This document shows, piece by piece, positions 30,959 to 40,993 of a stretch of DNA of 50,741 bases. The translations under genes were made by a program, and so were the position numbers. The stretch spans positions 1 to 50,741 of the forward strand of contig CALYAM010000008.1 of the NCBI GenBank assembly GCA_944393565.1. Direction: 5' to 3'. The notes under the pieces are model-generated. The model made no database searches and was not told the origin of the DNA. It saw nothing but the letters and a program-made list of their open reading frames with translations. The stretch's first letter is position 1. Each line of letters begins with the position of its first letter. Origin of the DNA: an uncultured Clostridia bacterium. GTDB taxonomy: Bacteria; Bacillota; Clostridia; TANB77; CAG-508.

Positions 30959-33739
30959 TTATATAGTTGTTAATGTTTTTACACATCTATCACATAATGT
31001 TGGGTGTGTTTTACTTTCACCTACTGTTTCTGAATACATCCAGCATCTTTCGCATTTTTGTCCTGATGCCATTTCTACTTTTATTCCAATTTGTTCTGAT
31101 TCATCTTTTCTATTGTTTTGCACAATTTCCACCTTTGATACTATAAATACCGTTTGTAGTTCATTCTCCATTGATTTTAGTAATTCTAAATTTTCTCCTT
31201 CTGCATATAATGTCACTTTTGCATTTAACGAATGTCCAATTACTTTATCATTTCTTGCAAGTTCTAATTTTTTAGCAACCGCTTCTTTTAACCTCACTAT
31301 TTTCTCCCATTTTTCTGCAAGATTTATATCATTATATTTTGGATTTTCTACTGGCCAGTAATCTAGCATTGGGCTTTGCACATTTTCTTTTTTAGGATGT
31401 GGCATGAATTTCCATATTTCTTCCACTGTAAATGCCGTCATTGGAGTAAGTAACCTTACTAATGCTGATAAAATTATATACATTGCTGTTTGAGCAGCCT
31501 TTCTTTCTACGGAATTTTTATTTGAAGTATATAGCCTATCTTTTATTATGTCTAAATAAAAATTACTCATATCATTAACACAGAATTTGTTAATTTCATG
31601 ATATGCCATATGGAATTCATATGTTTCAAAACTTTGAGTTGCAGTTCTTATTAGCTGATTTAATTTATATAATGCAAATTTATCTATTTCCATTAAATTT
31701 TCATATGCAACAGGCTCATCTGGATCATAATCTGATATGTTTCCAAGTATGTATCTTGCTGTGTTTCGAATTTTACGATATACTTCTGTAATTTGTTTTA
31801 ATATGTCTTTTGATAAACTAATTTCTGACTTATAGTCAGATGACAATACCCATAGTCTTAAAATATCTGCACCATATTCTTTGATTATATCCTGTGGGCT
31901 AATTACATTTCCTTCTGATTTTGACATTTTTTTGCCTTTTTCATCAATTACAAACCCATGTGTTAATACCTCTTTATATGGTGCTACTCCCCTTGTTGCA
32001 ACTGATGTAAGCAAAGATGATTGGAACCATCCTCTATATTGATCATTTCCTTCAAGATACATATTAGCTGATGGTAACCCTCTTTCGACCAAAACAGCCT
32101 CATGAGTAGAGCCAGAATCGAACCATACATCCATAATATCAGTTTCAATTCTAAAATTCTTGCAACCACATTCTTGGCATTTTGCTTCATTTGGCATTAA
32201 GTCTTTTACAGAAAGTTCATACCATGATGTAGATCCTTTTTCTCTAAATATGTCTTGTATTTTCTTAATTGATTCTTTTGTAATATATTCTTTTCCACAA
32301 TCCTCACAATAGAAAATTGGAATTGGAACTCCCCATGTACGTTGTCTTGAAATACACCAATCTGCTCTTTCCTTTACCATGTTAGTAATTCTTTCCTCTC
32401 CCCATGCAGGATACCACTTTACTGTCTTTATTGCTTCTAATGCTTCATTTCTAAAGCCTTCTACTGATGCAAACCACTGGTTTGTTGCTCTAAAAATAAT
32501 AGGATTTTTACATCTCCAACAATGTGGGTATTGGTGTGTTATTGTTTGCTTGTGTAGTAAGCAATGGTGTTCTTCTAGCCATTGAATTATAGCATCATTT
32601 GATTTTTCATAATACATATTCTCAAATGGCCCTGCTCCTTCTCTTTGATAGCCTTTTCCATCTACTGTTACTACAATTTCCAAATTGTTTTTTAAACCAC
32701 ATAAGTAATCCTCTTTACCATAGCCAGGTGCTGTATGTACTGCTCCAGTACCTGTATCTAATTCAACAACGATTGTATCATCACTTCCCAATACAACTAG
32801 TGAGGTTCTATCTAGGAATGGATGTTTGCAAAGAGTTCCTTCTAAGTCATTGCCTTTAATCTTTTGTACCTCTTTATATGAATTATTCCCCGCTAATTTC
32901 ATTACTTCTTCTACTAGCTGTGTTGCAAGTATATAACTTTCACTTTGTGTTTCTATTAAGCTATAATCATAATCTCCACCAATTGTAATTGCAACATTGC
33001 CTGGCAAAGTCCATGGGGTTGTTGTCCAAATTAGAAAGTATGTAGGTTTTGTTGTATTTAATTTTATACTTGATTCCTTAACTTCAAATTTTACATAAAT
33101 TGATGTTGTTTTATGGTCCTTGTACTCTATTTCGGCTTCTGCTAACGCTGTTTCACAGTCTGTACACCAATATACAGGTTTTAATCCCTTATATATATAT
33201 CCTTTTTCATACATTTTTCCAAAAATACCTATTTGTCTAGCCTCAAACTCTGGTTGTAACGTAATATATGGATGTTCCCAGTCTCCTAGCACGCCTAGTC
33301 TCTTAAACCCTTTGGTTTGCTTTTCTACAAAACTTAGTGCAAAATCTCTACATGTGTTTCGAAATTCACTAATTGATACTTCATCGCGGTTTATTCCAAG
33401 AACTTGTATAGCACGTTTTTCTGTTGGTAAACCATGTGTATCATATCCTGGGATATATGGTGTGTAATACCCTTTTAAATTCTTATATCTAACCACCGTA
33501 TCCTTTAGTATTTTATTTAATGCATGTCCTGTATGGATTTCACCATTAGCATAAGGAGGTCCATCATGTAATACAAATGGTTCCTTTCCCTCATTTTTCT
33601 TAAGAGTTTTTTCATATAGTCCTTTTTCAAATACATTTTCCAATATCTTAGGCTCATTTTCTGGTAAACTCGCTCTCATTGGAAATTCTGTTTTGGGTAA
33701 ATTTAATGTTTTGCCATAATCATTCTTTTCTTCGCTCAT
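30959..33739 (-). CDS. ileS: Isoleucyl-tRNA synthetase
   Basis: This class I synthetase charges tRNA-Ile. It is 926 residues long, with the HIGH-type motif in PYANGEIHTGHALNKI, the editing domain with VVVELDTGTGAVHTAPGYG-like sequence (DTGTGAVHTAPGYG), the KMSKS motif in KGKKMSKSEGNVISP, and C-terminal zinc cysteines CERCWMYSETVG and LCDRC. No T-box leader is found upstream; instead an ordinary terminator precedes its ribosome site. It has no in-frame CGG in 926 codons. Confidence 0.98.
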   Translation of the reverse strand: MSEEKNDYGKTLNLPKTEFPMRASLPENEPKILENVFEKGLYEKTLKKNEGKEPFVLHDGPPYANGEIHTGHALNKILKDTVVRYKNLKGYYTPYIPGYDTHGLPTEKRAIQVLGINRDEVSISEFRNTCRDFALSFVEKQTKGFKRLGVLGDWEHPYITLQPEFEARQIGIFGKMYEKGYIYKGLKPVYWCTDCETALAEAEIEYKDHKTTSIYVKFEVKESSIKLNTTKPTYFLIWTTTPWTLPGNVAITIGGDYDYSLIETQSESYILATQLVEEVMKLAGNNSYKEVQKIKGNDLEGTLCKHPFLDRTSLVVLGSDDTIVVELDTGTGAVHTAPGYGKEDYLCGLKNNLEIVVTVDGKGYQREGAGPFENMYYEKSNDAIIQWLEEHHCLLHKQTITHQYPHCWRCKNPIIFRATNQWFASVEGFRNEALEAIKTVKWYPAWGEERITNMVKERADWCISRQRTWGVPIPIFYCEDCGKEYITKESIKKIQDIFREKGSTSWYELSVKDLMPNEAKCQECGCKNFRIETDIMDVWFDSGSTHEAVLVERGLPSANMYLEGNDQYRGWFQSSLLTSVATRGVAPYKEVLTHGFVIDEKGKKMSKSEGNVISPQDIIKEYGADILRLWVLSSDYKSEISLSKDILKQITEVYRKIRNTARYILGNISDYDPDEPVAYENLMEIDKFALYKLNQLIRTATQSFETYEFHMAYHEINKFCVNDMSNFYLDIIKDRLYTSNKNSVERKAAQTAMYIILSALVRLLTPMTAFTVEEIWKFMPHPKKENVQSPMLDYWPVENPKYNDINLAEKWEKIVRLKEAVAKKLELARNDKVIGHSLNAKVTLYAEGENLELLKSMENELQTVFIVSKVEIVQNNRKDESEQIGIKVEMASGQKCERCWMYSETVGESKTHPTLCDRCVKTLTTI

Positions 33740-33761
33740 TTTTCTCCTCCTTATAAAAAAA

Positions 33762-33791
33762 CCATTTCATCCTATTTTTAGGACGAAATGG
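33762..33791 (-). terminator. Terminator between mnmA and ileS
   Basis: A 13-bp stem with one G-U pair is followed on the minus strand by seven T residues, then the ileS ribosome site GGAGGAG 22 bases before its start. It could terminate mnmA transcripts or attenuate ileS. Confidence 0.8.
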
Positions 33792-33870
33792 ACATATTTT
33801 TATTTATGCTGTCCTATTTTCTATTTTTATAGCAAGTATTATATCATTTTTTTTGTAAAAATCAAGAGTT

Positions 33871-34923
33871 TTACAATATTTTACCATTCATTATTTTTCC
33901 ACCACCAAGTACAATCTCTCCATCATAAAAGACCGCAGACTGTCCTGGAGTTAAAGCTTTTTGTGGTTCATCAAATATAACTTTTAATTTATTATTTTCC
34001 ATTTTATTAATTGTTGCCATTGCAAAATTTGCTTTATACCTTGTCTTTACAAAAATTTTTGTTAAATCCTCTGGCTCATTTTCAATTAGCCAATTTAAAT
34101 CTGTTACTTCAATTTCATTTTTATATAGTTCATTTTCTTCTCCAACAATCAGTTCATTTTTTTCTTCATTAAAGTCTATAACATATAATGGGACTTCGTA
34201 TGATACTCCAAGTCCTTTTCTTTGTCCTATTGTATATTTGTATAATCCATTATGCACACCAAGTACATTTCCATTTCTTGTTACAATATTACCTCGTTTG
34301 TTTTTAAAATTAGCATACCTTTCTAAAAATGTTTTATAATCTCCATTTGGTATAAAGCAAATATCTTGGCTATCAGGTTTATCCGCAATAAGTAAGTTGT
34401 ATTCTTGTGCAATTTTTCTGATTTTTTCTTTGCTAGTGTACTTCCCAAGTGGGAAGATTATTTTAGGTATAATATCTTTTTTTATTGACCATAACATATA
34501 GCTTTGGTCTTTAAATACAGAGTCTGACTTTTTTAATACTAATTGTTTATACTTACTACTATATTCCGTTTTTGCATAGTGCCCTGTTGCAATAAAGTCT
34601 GCTCCTAATTTTTTTGCCATTTCCCACATTGCACCGAATTTAAAATATTTATTACATTCTATACAAGGATTGGGTGTTTTGCAGTTTGCATAGTTTTTGC
34701 AAAAATCCTTTATTACATATTTTTCAAATTCTTTTTTATAATCTACTACGTAATGTGGTATCTTTAATTGTTCACATACCTTTTTTGCATCTTTTATTTG
34801 TTCTTTTTCTTCTTGGAGTTCCATTGTTATTCCTATAACATCATAGCCTTGCTCTTGCAATAGTATTGCTGAAACACTGCTATCTACTCCACCACTTATT
34901 CCCAATAGTACCTTTTTCTTCAA
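33871..34923 (-). CDS. mnmA: tRNA-specific 2-thiouridylase MnmA
   Basis: MnmA adds the 2-thio group to U34 of tRNA-Lys, -Glu and -Gln. The PP-loop ATP motif is SGGVDSSVSAI, the first catalytic Cys lies in PNPCIECNKYFKF, the second in DSQDICFIPNGDY. Length 350 is normal. It is not linked here with a cysteine desulfurase. Downstream comes ileS. Confidence 0.97.
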   Translation of the reverse strand: MKKKVLLGISGGVDSSVSAILLQEQGYDVIGITMELQEEKEQIKDAKKVCEQLKIPHYVVDYKKEFEKYVIKDFCKNYANCKTPNPCIECNKYFKFGAMWEMAKKLGADFIATGHYAKTEYSSKYKQLVLKKSDSVFKDQSYMLWSIKKDIIPKIIFPLGKYTSKEKIRKIAQEYNLLIADKPDSQDICFIPNGDYKTFLERYANFKNKRGNIVTRNGNVLGVHNGLYKYTIGQRKGLGVSYEVPLYVIDFNEEKNELIVGEENELYKNEIEVTDLNWLIENEPEDLTKIFVKTRYKANFAMATINKMENNKLKVIFDEPQKALTPGQSAVFYDGEIVLGGGKIMNGKIL

Positions 34924-34954
34924 GTTTTACACAATCCCTTCTACAAGTATTTTA

Positions 34955-35194
34955 TCATCCCCAATTTCCAATTATTTTTATTGCAACAATTATAGTAAAT
35001 AAAATAAGTAATCCTATTGTTAAATAGCATATTCCCCATAACAAAGCATCAAAAAACTTAACAATCTTTTTTGTTTTTTTACTAATTTCTCTAAATTTTG
35101 GAAATTGTCCATTACTTCCATATTCCATTTGTTTTTTAGTTTCATACTCTTTTTGCCATTTTTCTATTTCTTCCCAATCTTCTTTTATTCCCAT
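34955..35194 (-). CDS. Small single-helix membrane protein
   Basis: The 79-residue protein has a charged N-terminal half beginning GIKEDWEEIEKWQKEYET and a C-terminal membrane helix (about 52-75). It lies 31 bases upstream of mnmA. No family recognised. Confidence 0.6.
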   Translation of the reverse strand: MGIKEDWEEIEKWQKEYETKKQMEYGSNGQFPKFREISKKTKKIVKFFDALLWGICYLTIGLLILFTIIVAIKIIGNWG

Positions 35195-35265
35195 ATTAAT
35201 CTAATTCCTTTACTATGCTTTTATGTTTTAATATATCAAAAAAAAAATAAAAAAGCAATGTTTTA

Positions 35266-35934
35266 TTACATTGCCTCTTGATATTCTTTTACTTTTTTTA
35301 TAAATTCGTCCATTCTATTTTCTTTTATTATGGTGTTTGGGCAGTCTTTACTAATAAAGTCACCGTGTTTTTTTATTGCATCTGTTGATAAATTATATGC
35401 GTCTAGCAAGTAAGCTACTAACTTAGTTGCATTATCAAATGTTTCTTCAAAATCTCCGTCTGAGTTAACACATAATTCTATTCCTATTCCATTAATATTA
35501 CCACCACCATTTTTAACTCCATCACCTGCATGCCAAGCAACTTCATCATCTGGAATATGGTGATAAATTTCGTGGTCATCAACAGTATAATGCCATGAGG
35601 TAGAGTCATTACTATTTTCTGTTAGTAGTATTGAATGGCTTTCCGCGTCCGTTCCTTTTTCAAAGTTTCCTGTTTCATGTATTACAATATATTTTATTTC
35701 TCTTTTTACTCCTGGTCTTCCTTCTTTGCCAAGTTCTATCAATTTTGTTTTTACTGGAACTCCAAATACTTCTTCTGGGAATACTGCCACAATTTCTTCT
35801 TTTTCCGCTAAAACAGGTTGTTCCCTATTTTGATTGTTTTGTGTCACAATTATTGTCACATATATAGCTACTACAATCAAAATTATTGCTAACAAAACTC
35901 TTTTTTTTCGAATCGCTTTCTTCTTTTTTTTCAT
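35266..35934 (-). CDS. Membrane-anchored N-acetylmuramoyl-L-alanine amidase
   Basis: This peptidoglycan hydrolase (amidase_2/PGRP fold) cleaves between MurNAc and the stem peptide. A basic start and one membrane helix (about 12-30) anchor it outside the cell. The zinc ligands are His in KYIVIHETG, His in KKHGDFIS and Cys in DCPNTI; SWHYTVDDHEIYHHI and GGNINGIGIELCVNSDG are core strands. At 222 residues it has no cell-wall-binding repeat. It probably forms one transcript with the following 79-aa gene and mnmA. Confidence 0.92.
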   Translation of the reverse strand: MKKKKKAIRKKRVLLAIILIVVAIYVTIIVTQNNQNREQPVLAEKEEIVAVFPEEVFGVPVKTKLIELGKEGRPGVKREIKYIVIHETGNFEKGTDAESHSILLTENSNDSTSWHYTVDDHEIYHHIPDDEVAWHAGDGVKNGGGNINGIGIELCVNSDGDFEETFDNATKLVAYLLDAYNLSTDAIKKHGDFISKDCPNTIIKENRMDEFIKKVKEYQEAM

Positions 35935-36075
35935 ATGTACACATCCTTTTTTGTATTATATCATTTCTTCTGTGTTTTTTGTGTGAATTTTTTTGTTTGT
36001 ATGTAAAAGAATAAAGAAAAACTTCAAAGTAATACCTCTGAAATTTTAAATAATCTAAATGTATTGAAATGAATA

Positions 36076-36111
36076 TTGCCCACCAAAATGCGTGGGCATT
36101 TTGGTGGGCAA
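36076..36111 (-). terminator. Strong hairpin after the GGGtGRT gene
   Basis: A perfect 15-bp stem (36076-36090 with 36097-36111) closes a six-base loop. It lies between the amidase start and the GGGtGRT gene stop; no long T-run follows on either strand. Confidence 0.6.
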
Positions 36112-36170
36112 TAGTTGGCAGTAAGCAAATTTTCTTCTTACCACTGCCTTCTATAATCCTTTGTAATATG

Positions 36171-37175
36171 CTATTTCATAGCTTCTTCTACTGCAACTGC
36201 AACAGACACTGTGGCCCCAACCATTGGATTGTTACCCATTCCAATAAGTCCCATCATCTCCACATGTGCTGGTACTGAAGATGATCCCGCAAATTGTGCA
36301 TCTGAATGCATTCTTCCCATTGTATCTGTCATTCCATATGATGCAGGTCCTGCTGCCATATTATCTGGGTGAAGTGTCCTTCCTGTTCCACCTCCAGATG
36401 CAACTGAAAAATATTTTTTCCCTTGTTCAATACATTCTTTTTTGTATGTTCCTGCTACTGGATGTTGGAACCTAGTAGGGTTTGTAGAATTTCCAGTAAT
36501 TGATACATCTACTTTCTCATAATGCATAATGGCTACACCTTCACGGACATCGTCTGCACCATAGCAACGTACTTTGCTTCTCTCTCCATCAGAATATGCT
36601 ATTTCATCTGTTATTGTTAATTTCCCTGTGTAATAATCAAACTTCGTTCTTACATATGTAAAACCATTAATTCTTGAAATTACTTGTGCTGCATCTTTCC
36701 CTAGTCCATTTAAAATAACTCTCAATGGTTCTTTTCTTACTTTATTTGCAGATTTCGCAATTCCTATTGCCCCTTCTGCAGCTGCAAAGCTTTCATGCCC
36801 AGCAAGAAAAGCAAAACATTCAGTTTCTTCTGAAAGTAGCATAGAAGCCAAATTACCATGCCCTAGGCCTACTTTTCTATCATCTGCAACAGAACCTAGA
36901 ATGCAAAATGCTTGCAACCCTTCTCCAATCGCTTTTGCTGCTTCATGAGCCTTTTTGCATCCTTTCTTTATTGCAATAGCCGCTCCTAGTGTATATGCCC
37001 AGCAAGCATTTTCAAAACAAATTGGTTGTACTCCTTTTACTATATCATATGGGTTAAAACCTTTTTCTTTGCATATGTTTAGCGCGTCTTCAAAATCTTT
37101 AATTTCATATTTTTCCATAACTGGTTTAATTTGATTAATTCTTCTTTCATACCCTTCAAATAATGCCATTTTCAT
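36171..37175 (-). CDS. GGGtGRT family protein
   Basis: This 334-residue protein carries the naming motif GGGTGRTLHPDNMA and a glycine- and methionine-rich C-terminus (VEMMGLIGMGNNPMVGATV). It also holds HPVAGTYKKECIEQGKKYF. The family is conserved in anaerobic Firmicutes with no settled function. It is preceded 28 bases upstream by an iron-sulfur scaffold-like gene, an arrangement I recall as usual, which suggests joint work on a metal or sulfur centre (inference). Confidence 0.85.
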   Translation of the reverse strand: MKMALFEGYERRINQIKPVMEKYEIKDFEDALNICKEKGFNPYDIVKGVQPICFENACWAYTLGAAIAIKKGCKKAHEAAKAIGEGLQAFCILGSVADDRKVGLGHGNLASMLLSEETECFAFLAGHESFAAAEGAIGIAKSANKVRKEPLRVILNGLGKDAAQVISRINGFTYVRTKFDYYTGKLTITDEIAYSDGERSKVRCYGADDVREGVAIMHYEKVDVSITGNSTNPTRFQHPVAGTYKKECIEQGKKYFSVASGGGTGRTLHPDNMAAGPASYGMTDTMGRMHSDAQFAGSSSVPAHVEMMGLIGMGNNPMVGATVSVAVAVEEAMK

Positions 37176-37203
37176 TCCCCCTTAATTTAAAATTCTATTT
37201 GTT

Positions 37204-37896
37204 TTACTCTTTACGAGGATCAATTTTTTTAACTGCCTCATCGAATCTTCCGTATTTACCACTTGCTTTTTCAATTGCTTCTTCTACTGCAATACCTTTT
37301 TTTATGTTTTCCATCATTTTTCCAAGATTAACATATTTATATCCAATAATTTGATCATCTTTATCTAAGCCTATCTCCACTATATATCCTTCTGCAAGCT
37401 CCAAATATCTTGGACCTTTCGCTAATGTACTATAAATTGTTCCGACTTGGCTTCTATGTCCTTTACCTAAGTCTTCTAGACCCGCTCCAATTGTAAGCCC
37501 ACCTTCTGAAAATGCAGATTGTGTTCTTCCATATACAATTTGTAAAAATAATTCTCTCATTGCGGTATTTATGGCATCACATACTAGGTCTGTATTTAGC
37601 GCTTCTAGTATTGTCTTTCCAACTAATATTTCTCCTGCCATTGCCGCCGAATGGGTCATTCCTGAACATCCAATTGTTTCGACTAAAGCTTCTTGTATAA
37701 TTCCTTCTTTAACATTTAACGTTAACTTGCATGCTCCTTGTTGAGGTGCGCACCAACCAATTCCATGTGTTAATCCAGAAATATCCTTTATTTCTTTAGA
37801 TTTTACCCATTTTCCTTCTTCAGGAATTGGTGCTGGTCCATGGTCTACTCCTTTTGCAACTTTGCACATTTCTTCTATTTCTTTTGAATAAATCAT
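37204..37896 (-). CDS. NifU-like iron-sulfur scaffold-type protein
   Basis: The 230-residue protein has the NifU_N/IscU-like cysteine loop ETIGCSGMTHSAAMAGEILV, an upstream Cys in GIGWCAPQQGACKLTL and a Cys in LVCDAINTAMRE, placed as possible cluster ligands. It is longer than IscU and carries a C-terminal extension around EIGLDKDDQIIGYKYVNLGK. It forms an operon with the GGGtGRT gene. The function is inferred from fold only. Confidence 0.75.
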   Translation of the reverse strand: MIYSKEIEEMCKVAKGVDHGPAPIPEEGKWVKSKEIKDISGLTHGIGWCAPQQGACKLTLNVKEGIIQEALVETIGCSGMTHSAAMAGEILVGKTILEALNTDLVCDAINTAMRELFLQIVYGRTQSAFSEGGLTIGAGLEDLGKGHRSQVGTIYSTLAKGPRYLELAEGYIVEIGLDKDDQIIGYKYVNLGKMMENIKKGIAVEEAIEKASGKYGRFDEAVKKIDPRKE

Positions 37897-37935
37897 TTTT
37901 TTGCTCCTTTCAATGTATATATTAATTAGGAATCC

Positions 37936-38583
37936 CTAATTTTTAACATTTAATATTTGATTTTTTTCCTTTTTTCCATCTAAATTTTCTTCATTAGTAT
38001 GGTCTTCTGTTTCATAATCTAATTTTTGTTTCTGTCTATTGTTATATATAGCTTCTTGATAAGTTTCTTTTTTTTCTACTAGTTTGTTTTCTTGCAAATA
38101 TTTTTGTATCAATTCCTTTTCTTTCTTATTATATGTATTACTATCTTCTTTAAGATATTTATATCTCCATAAAATATGCCTCTCATAATTTGAATATGGC
38201 GACATTGTCAAGTCATCATAATAATACTCCACAAAAAATTTAAAATTTTCAATTTTAATTGTTAAATTTGTCCATGGCACCTGAGCTGTTTCAATAAATT
38301 CTTCTCTTAGTTGTTTTATTAATTTATATAATTCATTAATTATTTTAGAATAAGTTTCATCTTCTATATTAAATTTATTTGGAATCTCATACACATTAAT
38401 TGGTCTTTTTTTTAATATTCCCTTAGGAAAATAATAAAAAAACATTTCACCTATTGGCATTCCATGAACTTGTTCAATTATTGATGCATACAAATATATG
38501 CTTTCAAAGCGTTCTGGTATCATGCAAAACAAATGGTTTTGTATGTCTGCATATATTTTTTTCATCTTTGGTGTTACCTTCAA
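37936..38583 (-). CDS. Hypothetical protein, possibly antitoxin/immunity-like
   Basis: This 215-residue soluble protein is rich in Tyr and acidic residues (FRYYFP-like YYFPKGILKKRP, FKFFVEYYYDDLTMSPYSNYERH), with the motif ERHILWRYKYLKED near residue 130 and a charged tail of Glu, Asn and Lys. The region around EYYYDDL recalls immunity-protein-like (DUF600/YezG) families, but I could not confirm it. The TTG start at 38583 follows AAAAGGGGG; ATG six codons in is an alternative. It follows gpmI by 38 bases. Confidence 0.6.
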   Translation of the reverse strand: MKVTPKMKKIYADIQNHLFCMIPERFESIYLYASIIEQVHGMPIGEMFFYYFPKGILKKRPINVYEIPNKFNIEDETYSKIINELYKLIKQLREEFIETAQVPWTNLTIKIENFKFFVEYYYDDLTMSPYSNYERHILWRYKYLKEDSNTYNKKEKELIQKYLQENKLVEKKETYQEAIYNNRQKQKLDYETEDHTNEENLDGKKEKNQILNVKN

Positions 38584-38621
38584 AGCCGCATCCCCCTTTT
38601 GAAACGCTTTTCCATATTTTT

Positions 38622-40154
38622 TTATCTTATAATAAGGCTTTCTCCTGTCATTTCCTCTGGTTTTTCTAATCCCAAAACATCTAGCATACTAGGCGCTAAG
38701 TCTGCGAGTCTTCCTTCTTTTAATTCTACTTTATCTAGTCCAATCAAAATTAGTGGAACCACATTTGTTGTATGAGCTGTATGTGGTTCTCCTGTTTTAT
38801 AGTCTATCATTTGTTCCGCATTACCATGGTCAGCTGTTATAAATAAAATTCCATTTACTTTGTTTATTGATTGCACAACCCTTGAAATGCATTCATCTAT
38901 TGTTTCTACTGCTTTTATCGCAGCTTCTAGACTACCTGTATGCCCTACCATATCACAGTTAGCATAATTTAAAATTATACTATTATATTTTTCTGATTCT
39001 ATGGCTTCTACTACTTTATCAGTAACAGCAATTGCACTCATCTCTGGTTTTAAATCATATGTTTCTACTTTAGGAGATGGTATTAAAATTCTGTCCTCAC
39101 CTTGATATTGTTTTTCTTCCCCTCCATTAAAGAAAAATGTTACATGGGCATATTTTTCTGTTTCTGCAATACGCAGTTGTGTCAATCCTTCTTTGCTAAT
39201 GTATTCTCCAAATGTGTTTTTTATATCTGTTTTCTTAAACGCTATATTTACGTTTGGAATAGTCTCATCATAATTTGTAAAGCACACATAGTATAAAGAA
39301 AGAAGCTTTTTTTCAAATTCTTTAAACTCATTGTCAACAATTGCTCTTGTGATTTCTCTTGCTCTATCTGGTCTAAAATTAAAGAAAATAACAGAATCAT
39401 TTTGCGCTATTGTAGCAACTGGTTTTCCATCTGTTCCAACAATAACAGCTGGTTTTACAAACTCATCAAATACCTCTTGCTGATAAGAGCTTTCTATTGC
39501 ACGAATTGCACTAGTACATTTTTCTCCTTCACCATTTACCAATGCATCATATGCTTTTTGGATTCTTTCCCAGCGTTTGTCTCTATCCATTGCATAAAAT
39601 CTTCCCATAATACTAGCAATTCTTCCTACACCTTTTTCTTCCATTTTCTTTTGTAATTCTGTAATATATGTTTCTGCTGATGCAGGTGCTGTATCTCTTC
39701 CATCTAAAAAGCAATGTACATATACATCTTCGAAATCCTTTCTTTTGGCTAATTCTAGCAATCCGTAAAGATGACGTATATGGCTGTGTACGCCTCCGTC
39801 TGATAATAATCCCATGATATGCAACTTACTATTATTTTTTTTGCAATTTTCAATTGCCGCTGTAAATTCTGGTATGCTAAAGAAATCTCCATCTTCAATA
39901 GATTTTGTAATTCTAGTTAATTCCTGATATACAATTCTTCCTGCCCCTATGTTTGTGTGCCCTACTTCTGAGTTTCCCATTTGTCCATCTGGTAATCCAA
40001 CATCCAACCCACTAGCATGTATTATTGTATTAGGAAATTGTTTCATTAATTTATCAATTGTTGGCGTTTTAGCCATTGCTATTGCATTCCCATTCTTTTC
40101 TTTGTTAATGCCAAAACCATCAAGTATCATTAGCATTGTAAGTTTTTTATCCAT
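38622..40154 (-). CDS. gpmI: Phosphoglycerate mutase, cofactor-independent
   Basis: GpmI interconverts 3- and 2-phosphoglycerate using manganese. The start at ATG 40154 ([15 protein letters not shown]) follows AGGAAGG; 18 extra codons of open frame upstream have no ribosome site. The phosphoserine is in [15 protein letters not shown], with [14 protein letters not shown] and the metal site [11 protein letters not shown]. Length 510 is typical. It is the last gene of the gap-pgk-tpiA-gpmI operon. Confidence 0.97.
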   Translation of the reverse strand: MDKKLTMLMILDGFGINKEKNGNAIAMAKTPTIDKLMKQFPNTIIHASGLDVGLPDGQMGNSEVGHTNIGAGRIVYQELTRITKSIEDGDFFSIPEFTAAIENCKKNNSKLHIMGLLSDGGVHSHIRHLYGLLELAKRKDFEDVYVHCFLDGRDTAPASAETYITELQKKMEEKGVGRIASIMGRFYAMDRDKRWERIQKAYDALVNGEGEKCTSAIRAIESSYQQEVFDEFVKPAVIVGTDGKPVATIAQNDSVIFFNFRPDRAREITRAIVDNEFKEFEKKLLSLYYVCFTNYDETIPNVNIAFKKTDIKNTFGEYISKEGLTQLRIAETEKYAHVTFFFNGGEEKQYQGEDRILIPSPKVETYDLKPEMSAIAVTDKVVEAIESEKYNSIILNYANCDMVGHTGSLEAAIKAVETIDECISRVVQSINKVNGILFITADHGNAEQMIDYKTGEPHTAHTTNVVPLILIGLDKVELKEGRLADLAPSMLDVLGLEKPEEMTGESLIIR

Positions 40155-40217
40155 TTTTATAATCCTTCCTTTTTTTACAATCACTATTAAGCTTATATTG
40201 TTTTTCATTTGTAATGT

Positions 40218-40964
40218 TTAGTAATTAATTATTTTGCTAAATTCTTCTACATCTAAACTTGCCCCGCCAACTAAACCGCCATCAATATTTGGCATATTAA
40301 ATAGTTCCTTCGCATTAGAAACTTTTACACTTCCACCATATTGTATTATAACTCCACTTGATATTTTTTGTCCATACATTTTTGCTATTTCATCTCGTAT
40401 TGCTTTTATAGCTTTTTCTGCGTCTTCCGAAGTTGCAGTTTTCCCAGTTCCTATTGCCCATATTGGTTCATAAGCAATTATAGTATTACTTACTTCTGAG
40501 TCTTTTAATCCTTCTAAGGCAATATGGGTTTGTTTTGTAACTACTTCATTAGCTATACCTTTTTCTCTTTCATTTAAACTTTCGCCAACGCAAACAATTG
40601 GTTTTAATTTACATTTTAGTGCTGATTTTAATTTTTTATTTACGGTTTCATCTGTTTCTGCAAAATACATTCTTCTTTCCGAATGTCCTATAATTACATA
40701 TTCAGCTCCAATTGATTTTAGCATTTCCCCAGAAACCTCTCCTGTAAAAGCTCCTTTTTCTTCATAGTGCATGTTTTGGGCTCCTATTTTTATGTTAGTT
40801 CCTTGTGCAGTCATTATTGCATAAAACAGATCTGTATATGGAACACAAAGGATTACCTCATTTTTTGTATCTTTTACAAGCGGTTCTAGCTTTTGTATAA
40901 ACTCAATTGCTTCATTAGGAAGTTTATTCATTTTCCAGTTTCCAGCTATTACTTTTCTTCGCAT
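40218..40964 (-). CDS. tpiA: Triosephosphate isomerase
   Basis: TpiA interconverts dihydroxyacetone phosphate and glyceraldehyde 3-phosphate. The substrate Lys is in AGNWKMNK, catalytic His in IIGHSERR, catalytic Glu in IAYEPIWAIGTGKTA, and the phosphate loop in IQYGGSVKVSNAKE. Length 248 is standard. Confidence 0.98.
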   Translation of the reverse strand: MRRKVIAGNWKMNKLPNEAIEFIQKLEPLVKDTKNEVILCVPYTDLFYAIMTAQGTNIKIGAQNMHYEEKGAFTGEVSGEMLKSIGAEYVIIGHSERRMYFAETDETVNKKLKSALKCKLKPIVCVGESLNEREKGIANEVVTKQTHIALEGLKDSEVSNTIIAYEPIWAIGTGKTATSEDAEKAIKAIRDEIAKMYGQKISSGVIIQYGGSVKVSNAKELFNMPNIDGGLVGGASLDVEEFSKIINY

Positions 40965-40993
40965 TATTTAATTACCTTCCTTTACATTAAAAA

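Noticed and set aside
33740-33870. T-box leader before ileS
   Set aside because: No T-box consensus or specifier stem was found; the hairpin there has an ordinary terminator layout.
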